NCBI GenBank assembly: GCA_955652715.1
Contig: CATPBS010000003.1
Span: 1 to 5,375, forward strand
Reading direction: 5' to 3'
Length of the DNA stretch: 5,375 nt
From: an uncultured Candidatus Udaeobacter sp.
Lineage (GTDB): Bacteria > Verrucomicrobiota > Verrucomicrobiia > Chthoniobacterales > UBA10450
Shown: one piece after another, positions 1-4,702 of the stretch
Layout: each line of letters opens with the position of its first letter
Position numbering within the stretch: position 1 is the first letter of the stretch
Notes under the pieces: model-generated
What the model saw: only the letters and a program-made list of their open reading frames with translations
Told to the model about the DNA's origin: nothing
The model's database searches: none
Made by a program: the position numbers and the translations under genes

Positions 1-2
1 CC

Positions 3-572
3 CGAGCCGTGCGCATCAGCTTCGTTCCGCCGCCATCGGAAGGAACGATCAGCCTCGGCATTTACGATCGGAACGGCAAACTGGTGCGCGTTCTGCATCA
101 GGAAGCGAACCTCGACGAATTCGCGATCGGCGCGGACGCTCTGGTAACCCAATGGGATGGAAAAAATGAAGATGGTGAAGATCTACCCGCCGGAAAATAT
201 CGGGCTCGCGGTTATCTCGTTGGCGCTCTTAAAGTGGGAGATCTCGGCCCAATCGCAGAGTCTTCACCTCAAAACAGCTCAAGTGCCAGCGTGAAAGTGA
301 AACTTATGCCAAATCCGCTGGCCAACAATAAACGATCAACAATCGATGTAGCCGCTGGGTTTGACATCGATGGAAGCTACTTGAAAACAACGGACGGGCT
401 GCCGTTGTTCACCGTAAGTGAGTCGCCGAATTTGATTCGCGTATCGATTGCCAAGGCTGGGGACAAGTCTGTCGAGATTTGGCAGGATGATGGCGCAGGT
501 TTTCATCGCTTCCGCGTCTCAAATGTTGACAAAATGTTGGCCTTTGATTGCGGTGAATTTGAATTGAAATGA
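3..572 (+). CDS. 3' part of a protein with a FlgD-like Ig domain (5' end outside window)
   Basis: The frame is open from the first bases of the window, so the start lies upstream; the GTG at 9 is probably internal. Numbering from that GTG, residues 3-70 look like a FlgD/CHU_C-type Ig-like beta-sandwich. There is an 'IYDRNGKLVRVL' strand pair (18-29), then the hallmark WDGKN (49-53) and LPAGKY (59-64) followed by RGY. Such domains are common near the C-terminus of large secreted or surface proteins, and also in front of beta-propeller repeats. The remaining ~110 residues are rich in beta-type sequence, with no membrane span, and end with 'FDCGEFELK'. They could be a second sandwich or a stray propeller blade. 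No enzymatic motif is visible. The stop at 570-572 is followed at once by a palindromic repeat. The function is unknown; an extracytoplasmic structural or binding role is an inference. Confidence 0.65.
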   Translation, partial: RAVRISFVPPPSEGTISLGIYDRNGKLVRVLHQEANLDEFAIGADALVTQWDGKNEDGEDLPAGKYRARGYLVGALKVGDLGPIAESSPQNSSSASVKVKLMPNPLANNKRSTIDVAAGFDIDGSYLKTTDGLPLFTVSESPNLIRVSIAKAGDKSVEIWQDDGAGFHRFRVSNVDKMLAFDCGEFELK

Positions 573-574
573 AC

Positions 575-635
575 TGTAGCGGCGGTCCGTGACCGCCGAG
601 ATAGAAGAAGGGTGCTTGACACAAGCACCGCTACG
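575..635. repeat. Double-hairpin intergenic palindromic repeat, copy 1
   Basis: Two adjacent perfect hairpins fill the gap between the upstream gene and lpxC-fabZ. The first has 8-bp arms CGGCGGTC (580-587) and GACCGCCG (591-598) around a CGT loop. The second has 8-bp arms GGTGCTTG (611-618) and CAAGCACC (622-629) around ACA. The whole unit is bounded by inverted ends GTAGCGG (577-583) and CCGCTAC (628-634). A related first half occurs at 4581-4606, so this is an interspersed element rather than a one-off terminator. Neither hairpin is followed by a T run, although in RNA the pair could still slow or block transcription from the upstream gene. Confidence 0.8.
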
Positions 636-658
636 ACGCAAGCGATTGCTGATTACAC

Positions 659-1981
659 ATGCCCTCTACGCCCGAACTTCAATATACGGTAGGCAAAGCC
701 GCCGGCTTTAGCGGCACCGCACTTCACACGGGCGAAAAAGTCACGCTCAAACTTCACCCCGCGCCGGTGGATCATGGAATCAAATTCAGGCGTAAGGATT
801 TGCAGGATGAGCCAACCATTGATGCAAAGATCGAAAACCTCAAAACGGTCGAGCGCGCCACGACCATCGGAGAAGGCACGGTGCGCGTGCACACCGTTGA
901 GCATGTGCTCGCCGCACTCTCGGCAATGGGCGTGGACAACGCCGTTGTGGAAATGGACGCAAATGAACCGCCGATCGGTGACGGCAGCGCTCAGGCTTAC
1001 GTCGATCTGATCAGGAAAGCCGGTGTGATGCCTCAGGAGGAGCCGCGAAAATTTTTCAACGTGCGAGACATCATGCACGTGGAGTCGAAAACGGGCGCGT
1101 TGCTTGTTTTGTTGCCGGACGAGAAGTTTCGCATCTCATGCACACAAGCCGGACCAAACAATCAGTTCGCGCAGTTTTTGTCGATGGAAGTCACGCCCGC
1201 GGTTTTCGAGCGCGAGATCGCTCCGGCCCGGACATTTGTTCATTACGAAGATGTTAAGCCGCTCATGGATAAGAATCTCATCAAGGGCGGCAGCCTTGAA
1301 AATGCGATCGTTGTGCGCGGGGAGGCGGTGCTAAGCAAGGAACCGTTACGGTTCGCTGACGAATTCGTCCGGCACAAAATTCTCGACATCATCGGCGACC
1401 TCGCTCTGGTCGGGCGGCGCATTCGCGGTCATGTGGTGGCCGTCAAGCCTGGACACGCCTCAAATGCGGAACTGGCCAGATCAATCGCGCGCGAGCAGAC
1501 GCGCAGAAGCGCCATGGCCACGCCGCGCGCAGTCCCAAGCGGCGACGGAGGACTCGATACAGACCAGGTAATGCAGATTCTGCCGCATCGTTTCCCATTT
1601 CTCATGGTCGATCGGATTATCAGCTTTGAAACCGAAACTAAATGTGTCGGTGTCAAAACGGTCACGATTAACGAGCCGTTCTTTCAAGGACATTTTCCTG
1701 GTCACCCGGTCATGCCTGGTGTGTTGCAGGTGGAAGCCATGGCGCAGGTTGCCAGCATTCTGTTGTTCAAGCTGGCGAAAACCACCAGCCGGATCGGCTA
1801 TTTCATGAGCGCTGACGAAGTGAAATTTCGCAAACCTGTCCTGCCGGGCGACACCATTTTTATTCACGCCGAGCTCACCAAATCGCGCGGCGAACGACTG
1901 GCAAAAGCCAAATGCCATTGCGTGGTGAATGACGCAATCGTCTCCGAAGCCGAACTGATGTTCACGTTTTTGGATAAGTGA
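659..1981 (+). CDS. lpxC-fabZ: Bifunctional UDP-3-O-acyl-GlcNAc deacetylase / 3-hydroxyacyl-ACP dehydratase (LpxC–FabZ fusion)
   Basis: This 440-residue cytoplasmic fusion has two complete domains. Residues ~8-283 are LpxC, the zinc amidase that removes the acetyl group from UDP-3-O-acyl-GlcNAc, the committed step of lipid A synthesis. HTVEH (78-82) carries the catalytic Glu81 and zinc ligand His82. RHKILD (238-243) gives zinc ligands His239 and Asp243, and PGH (264-266) gives the catalytic His266. These match E. coli E78, H79, H238, D242 and H265. A short linker (~284-300) leads to FabZ (~301-440), a hotdog-fold dehydratase of fatty-acid elongation. It has LPHRFPFLMVD (308-318), HFPGHP (345-350) with catalytic His345, and PGVLQVEA with catalytic Glu359. 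All key residues are present in both halves. The same fusion is known in Bacteroidota and some related phyla. The ATG at 659 begins just before the conserved N-terminus 'YTVGKAAGFSGTALHTG'; no clear Shine-Dalgarno precedes it. lpxA follows on the same strand. Confidence 0.97.
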   Translation: MPSTPELQYTVGKAAGFSGTALHTGEKVTLKLHPAPVDHGIKFRRKDLQDEPTIDAKIENLKTVERATTIGEGTVRVHTVEHVLAALSAMGVDNAVVEMDANEPPIGDGSAQAYVDLIRKAGVMPQEEPRKFFNVRDIMHVESKTGALLVLLPDEKFRISCTQAGPNNQFAQFLSMEVTPAVFEREIAPARTFVHYEDVKPLMDKNLIKGGSLENAIVVRGEAVLSKEPLRFADEFVRHKILDIIGDLALVGRRIRGHVVAVKPGHASNAELARSIAREQTRRSAMATPRAVPSGDGGLDTDQVMQILPHRFPFLMVDRIISFETETKCVGVKTVTINEPFFQGHFPGHPVMPGVLQVEAMAQVASILLFKLAKTTSRIGYFMSADEVKFRKPVLPGDTIFIHAELTKSRGERLAKAKCHCVVNDAIVSEAELMFTFLDK

Positions 1982-1991
1982 TGCGAAACGA

Positions 1992-2122
1992 ACCCTCACT
2001 CTCCCCCTCTCCCTTGCGAAGGGCGAGGCGTCCCCGATACCTAACCTGCGCGAGCCATCACAGGGCAGCGAAAACTTTCCGCCTCTCCCCTTACACAAAG
2101 GGGAGAGGACTGAGGTGAGGGG
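1992..2122. repeat. Inverted-repeat element with two hairpins between lpxC-fabZ and lpxA
   Basis: This ~131-bp non-coding element fills almost the whole gap between the two Lpx genes. Its ends are inverted: CCCTCAC (1993-1999) against GTGAGGG (2115-2121). Inside are a 10-bp stem with one mismatch (2006-2015 with 2019-2028, loop GCG) and a perfect 11-bp stem (2082-2092 with 2098-2108, loop ACACA). The C/T-rich left half and G/A-rich right half resemble the widespread 'CCCTCACCCT...AGGGTGAGGG' class of bacterial intergenic repeats, which I know from memory. No transposase is present, so it would be a non-autonomous, MITE- or REP-like unit. As RNA it would fold strongly just ahead of lpxA. Confidence 0.8.
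2112..2122 (+). promoter_or_regulatory. Probable ribosome binding region of lpxA, inside the repeat end
   Basis: The purine-rich GAGGTGAGGGG ends 9 bases before the lpxA ATG and contains GAGGTG, a good Shine-Dalgarno match. It is also the right arm of the inverted repeat, so its exposure may depend on how the element folds: if the outer arms pair with 1993-1999 it would be partly masked. Spacing from the GAGG core is a little long (about 14-16 bases), so this is a moderate call. Confidence 0.45.
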
Positions 2123-2131
2123 TCGGCGACC

Positions 2132-2911
2132 ATGAGCGACGTGCAAATTCACCCAACCGCGATTATCGATCCAGGCGCGGAACTCGGTGCGGGAACAATT
2201 GTCGGGCCGTACTGCGTAGTCGGACCCGACGTTGTGCTCGGACCAAACTGTTGGCTCCAGCATCACGTCACGCTCTGCGGGCCGATGACGGCCGGGGGTA
2301 AAAACAGATTTTACGCCTACTGTTCCATCGGCCAGCAAACGCAGGATCTAAAATATCGCGGCGAACCGACGTATTTGGAAATTGGCGACGAAAATACGTT
2401 CCGCGAATTCGCAACAGCTCACCGCAGCACGACTAGCGAAGGCAAAACGCGCGTCGGCAATCGCGGGAATTTTCTAGCTTACAGTCACATCGGGCACGAT
2501 TGCACCGTCGGCGATCACGTCATTTTCTCCAATAACGGCACGTTGGGCGGGCACGTTCAGGTGGGAGATCACGCGATGATGGGCGGACTCACCGCGGTGC
2601 ATCAATTCTGCCGGATCGGACGGTTCGCCATAACCGGCGGCTGCTCGAAAATCGTCCAGGACGTTCCGCCGTTCATGATCGCCGATGGTAATCCGGCGGA
2701 AATTCGCGGGATTAATCTGGTCGGCTTGGAACGCAAAAACTTTCCGCCCGAAAGCGTGAAGCTAATAAAAGAAGCGTTTCGCCTGATTTATCGTTCGAAA
2801 TACAACACACGCCAGGCGCTGGAAGCGATGCGCAAGGAATTACCCCAGACCGAAGAAATCGCCGAAATCATCCGATTCATCGAACAAAGCGAACGCGGAA
2901 TCATTCGATGA
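2132..2911 (+). CDS. lpxA: UDP-N-acetylglucosamine O-acyltransferase LpxA
   Basis: This 259-residue cytoplasmic enzyme catalyses the first step of lipid A synthesis, moving a 3-hydroxyacyl chain from ACP to the 3-OH of UDP-GlcNAc. Residues ~5-185 form hexapeptide repeats of a left-handed beta-helix, beginning 'IHPTAIIDPGAELGAGT'. The C-terminal helical part ends 'RGIIR', as in the family. His119, His122 (catalytic, in HIGHDC), His141 and His157 (AVHQF) align with E. coli H122, H125, H144 and H160 at a constant offset of -3. Gly170 matches E. coli G173, the acyl-chain 'ruler' position, which suggests a C14-type long chain rather than C10; this is an inference. The length is normal (E. coli 262). 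The ATG at 2132 fits the conserved N-terminus. It lies downstream of lpxC-fabZ across a hairpin-rich spacer, and co-transcription is likely but may be modulated there. No lpxB or lpxD is in the window. Confidence 0.97.
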   Translation: MSDVQIHPTAIIDPGAELGAGTIVGPYCVVGPDVVLGPNCWLQHHVTLCGPMTAGGKNRFYAYCSIGQQTQDLKYRGEPTYLEIGDENTFREFATAHRSTTSEGKTRVGNRGNFLAYSHIGHDCTVGDHVIFSNNGTLGGHVQVGDHAMMGGLTAVHQFCRIGRFAITGGCSKIVQDVPPFMIADGNPAEIRGINLVGLERKNFPPESVKLIKEAFRLIYRSKYNTRQALEAMRKELPQTEEIAEIIRFIEQSERGIIR

Positions 2912-3057
2912 GATTTAACTACGGATTACGCAGATAACGCGGATGAAAAATTTGAATCTTCTCCCTTTAGCGGTCGCCCGCCCCGGAGGCAGCCGAATTA
3001 TACAGATTTTATCTGCCTTTAATTGCAGATTTTTGGGACCGAATTCTCGTTAGGTCT
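2912..3057. other. Non-coding spacer after lpxA with a repeat-like stretch
   Basis: No ORF is supported here. Bases 2915-2945 read TTAACTACGGATTACGCAGA and continue with TAACGCGGATG, an internally repetitive run of 'GGATTACGCAGATAACGCGGAT' type. I remember it as a recurring intergenic motif in Verrucomicrobiota and other genomes. Further on, CAGAT-TTT-ATCTG (3003-3015) is a small palindrome, and CAGAT occurs again at 3026-3030. There is no clear rho-independent terminator after lpxA and no convincing promoter before 3058. Confidence 0.4.
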
Positions 3058-3392
3058 ATGCCGCGCGTCGTGGCCTTTGTCGCCATGTTCACGGTCGCCG
3101 GGTGCGCCACTCAGCTTCAGATCATTGGACCTTATGCTGGTCAGCTTTCACAGTCGGACATTCAGCAGATCACAGCGCTCATCACACCAAGCGAAATGAC
3201 GAGCCACGTTTACACCAGGCTCGAGGCGGTTCGCCCTGACCAAGTCCGTGTTAAATACGGCGGCTATCGTCGTTCGCTGGAAGGTGTGTACACTTCTGAT
3301 CAGCGGCGGAGTACTTCACAGCGTTCAAGCGGCACGGTAGATGGGTTGCAGGTAGCGAGTCTGGCGTCGAGGCGACGATTACAGTTTACTGA
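3058..3392 (+). pseudogene. Small lipoprotein gene with one apparent frameshift
   Basis: The N-terminus 'MPRVVAFVAMFTVAGC' is a short lipoprotein signal peptide with lipobox VAGC, so Cys16 would be lipidated and the product exported to the cell envelope. The reading frame gives a plausible protein up to 'GVYTSDQ' near 3303, then turns into a low-complexity R/S/T-rich tail. From 3303 the neighbouring frame reads 'AAEYFTAFKRHGRWVAG' and then 'ESGVEATITVY', with a stop at 3390-3392, and this looks much more like real protein. One lost base between about 3300 and 3308 (in CAGCGGCGG) would join both parts into a ~111-residue lipoprotein. Without repair, the uncorrected frame runs to 3465 through a downstream repeat. 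I do not recognise a functional family. The break could be true decay, an assembly error, or less likely programmed frameshifting. Confidence 0.65.
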
Positions 3393-3400
3393 GTCGACGA

Positions 3401-3461
3401 TCAGACCTAACCAATCGCTGGAGCCAATCTGCTGGCCGTCGCAATATCCAGATTTGATCTT
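3401..3461 (+). repeat. Short 'NQSLEP' repeat element between the two damaged genes
   Basis: Downstream of the repaired lipoprotein stop, the DNA translates in one frame as 'PNQSLEPICWPS'. If one T at about 3428 is removed, it reads 'NQSLEPTAGRRNIQI' and then stops. I remember C-terminal tails of the form NQSLEPTAGRR recurring on unrelated predicted proteins in soil and marine bacterial data, which points to a dispersed DNA repeat that gets translated by accident. The exact ends are unknown; the right end abuts the ATG at 3462. The identification rests on memory of the motif and needs a database comparison. Confidence 0.45.
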
Positions 3462-3728
3462 ATGATGGCCTTGGCACTCCTTGCTGTTGCAATTATCACT
3501 TCAGCCACGCCGGCTGTTGCTCAGCAAAAAGCCCGATCACACGCCTCGCGTGAGGCTCCGATTGAGTTCCTGCGTCATGGACGGCATTCTGCATGGTAAG
3601 ACTCGTGTCGATTCCGCGAGGTGGAGCGGCGATTTTGGATTATCAGCCTGCATCATCCCGAAGAGAAGATCGCCAACTGGGCCGTGGACGCTAAAGCAGA
3701 GGAGTACAGCTATGTGGGCAGCCATTAG
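3462..3728 (+). pseudogene. Small secreted-protein gene, frame broken by two compensating one-base changes
   Basis: The ATG at 3462 opens 'MMALALLAVAIITSATPAVA', a Sec signal peptide with likely cleavage after AVA, before QQK. In this frame a TAA at 3597-3599 ends a 45-residue product. However, reading one A fewer in the A5 run (3526-3530) gives 'QQKPDHTPRVRLRLSSCV' and then 'MDGILHGKTRVD'. Adding one T at about 3612-3613 then returns to the first frame as 'FREVERRFWIISLHHPEEK' and on to 'EEYSYVGSH', with stop TAG at 3726-3728. The repaired product would be 88 residues, exported and without the stop. GC at third codon positions is higher in the repaired path than in the unrepaired middle part. 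I do not recognise a family. The mature product looks small, soluble and mixed-charge. Confidence 0.5.
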
Positions 3729-3792
3729 AGTGTTTATCACGCACAGGTCTAGTCAGGTGCTGCAAAGCAAAGGCTCCGCTGGGCAATTTACT

Positions 3793-4554
3793 TTATAAAC
3801 GGAGCTTCATTCCGTCGTAAGCGATGTGCACACCAGCTGGGAGCCGGGATTCGGCGGATTGCGGGAGGTCGTGGCAGATGTGTGTGAAGTAAGTGTCACA
3901 CGGCTTTACGTGCGCAGCGACTTCCAGCGCCTGACCTACACTCAAATGCGTCGGATGCGGTCTATCCCGGAGCGCGTCGATGATCAAGACTTTCACGCCA
4001 GTGATAAGATCGACAATCGCATCCGGTACGGCGCTGCAATCGCTTAGGTAGGCAGCAAGCTTTTGATTCGCGCGCGAGAAAAGATAGCCGTTCACGATTG
4101 AGTCGCCATGCGGCACGGGCAACGGAGTGATCAACGTCTCGCCTAGTTTAAACGGAGCATCAATAATGTGCGGCTCGGGTTTCAAATAATATGGAACCGG
4201 ACTGCTGGTGTTGAACGCGAACCGAAACACGCGCTCCAGATCTCGCATCGTCTCGACCGATGCATAAACCGGCATGGAACCGCGCGCGTGCGAAAAACGC
4301 CGGAGATCGTCAAAGCCCATGATGTGATCGGTGTGCGAATGTGTGAAAACGACCGCATCGACTTTGCGAATATCCTCGCGCAGCGCCTGTGTCCTGAAAT
4401 CTGTGCCAGTATCCACGACCCACGAACATTCCGGCGTTTCTACATAGATCGAGGAGCGCAGCCGTTGGTCGCGCGGGTCGGGTGAGCGGCACACATCGCA
4501 ATCGCAACCAATCATCGGCACACCTTGCGATGTTCCGGTGCCGAGGAATGTGAG
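3793..4554 (-). CDS. PhnP-like metallo-beta-lactamase-fold hydrolase
   Basis: This is a zinc-dependent MBL-fold hydrolase of the PhnP/phosphodiesterase type. Numbered from the GTG at 4519-4521, the motifs are: a Cys cluster CDCDVC (6-11) followed by 'PDPRDQRLRSS', as in PhnP-like proteins; HSHTDH (61-66), the HxHxDH metal motif; His138 in PVPHG; Asp161 in SDCS; HPTHLS (189-194); and THICHD (213-218). All metal ligands are present. The family's first strand, 'LTFLGTGTSQG', is encoded in frame at 4522-4554, upstream of that GTG, so the GTG start would clip the domain. I therefore extend the gene to at least 4554. No ATG, GTG or TTG lies in frame between there and the upstream stop, so the true start is unresolved. 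PhnP itself cleaves a cyclic ribosyl phosphate in phosphonate breakdown, but no phn genes are here, so the substrate is unknown. It is divergent from recN. Confidence 0.88.
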   Translation of the reverse strand, partial: LTFLGTGTSQGVPMIGCDCDVCRSPDPRDQRLRSSIYVETPECSWVVDTGTDFRTQALREDIRKVDAVVFTHSHTDHIMGFDDLRRFSHARGSMPVYASVETMRDLERVFRFAFNTSSPVPYYLKPEPHIIDAPFKLGETLITPLPVPHGDSIVNGYLFSRANQKLAAYLSDCSAVPDAIVDLITGVKVLIIDALRDRPHPTHLSVGQALEVAAHVKPCDTYFTHICHDLPQSAESRLPAGVHIAYDGMKLRL

Positions 4555-4580
4555 CTTGAATTGCGATTGTTTCTCGTCGT

Positions 4581-4606
4581 TGTAGCCGGGGTCGGTGACC
4601 CCGGAC
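4581..4606. repeat. Palindromic repeat, copy 2 (single hairpin)
   Basis: TGTAGC followed by perfect 8-bp arms CCGGGGTC (4586-4593) and GACCCCGG (4597-4604) around a GGT loop. It has the same plan as the first hairpin of the 575-635 element: TGTAGC, G/C-rich arm ending GGTC, 3-base loop ending in T, GACC arm. The arm bases differ in a compensating way, which argues that the stem itself is kept. It lies just ahead of the minus-strand hydrolase, where its start codon would be expected. Confidence 0.75.
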
Positions 4607-4624
4607 GGGTGGACGCTTTCGGAG

Positions 4625-4653
4625 TTGAAACTTGATTGTTGAGGGTTTGAAAT
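4625..4653 (+). promoter_or_regulatory. Weak candidate sigma70-type promoter for recN
   Basis: TTGAAA (4625-4630) is followed after 17 bases by TGAAAT (4648-4653). This matches the consensus at 5 of 6 and 4 of 6 positions, about 50 bases before the recN ATG. The sequence is AT-rich and partly repetitive, so a chance match is quite possible. Confidence 0.2.
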
Positions 4654-4665
4654 CTTCAGAGTCGT

Positions 4666-4697
4666 AACTCTCAGCTCTCAACTAATAACTCTCAACC
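4666..4697. repeat. Short direct repeats of CTCTCAAC type before recN
   Basis: Three close copies of an AACTCTCA(A/G)C-like unit occur: AACTCTCAG (4666-4674), GCTCTCAACT (4674-4683) and AACTCTCAAC (4687-4696). They end a few bases before the recN ATG and may leave recN without a normal Shine-Dalgarno. The function is unknown; they may be the remains of slippage or a dispersed repeat. Confidence 0.5.
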
Positions 4698-4702
4698 GCC
4701 CC

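Noticed and set aside
616..621. Perfect TTGACA as a -35 box for lpxC-fabZ
   Set aside because: It lies inside the second hairpin of the repeat, and no acceptable -10 box occurs 16-18 bases downstream.
409..624. Minus-strand small ORF over the end of the first gene and the repeat
   Set aside because: It is the shadow of the plus-strand FlgD-like gene and of the palindromic repeat; no start signal or motif.
1481..2338. A 285-residue open frame on the minus strand
   Set aside because: It runs antisense through fabZ, the inverted repeat and lpxA, all better explained on the plus strand. Its translation is low-complexity across the repeat and shows no domain.
3481..3798. 105-residue plus-strand ORF as a gene of its own
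   Set aside because: Only its middle part (about 3532-3612) looks coding. The start lies inside the signal peptide of the 3462 gene, and the tail is an R/S-rich shadow of the frame reading 'HHPEEKIANWAV'.
4168..4485. Plus-strand 105-residue ORF
   Set aside because: It is antisense to the metal-binding core of the hydrolase and has no recognisable features.
4310..4681. Minus-strand 123-residue ORF starting with TTG at 4681, as the missing start of the hydrolase
   Set aside because: It is in a different frame from the hydrolase across the conserved 'LTFLGTGTSQG' segment and would need a frameshift; its own translation is Arg/His-rich and shadow-like.
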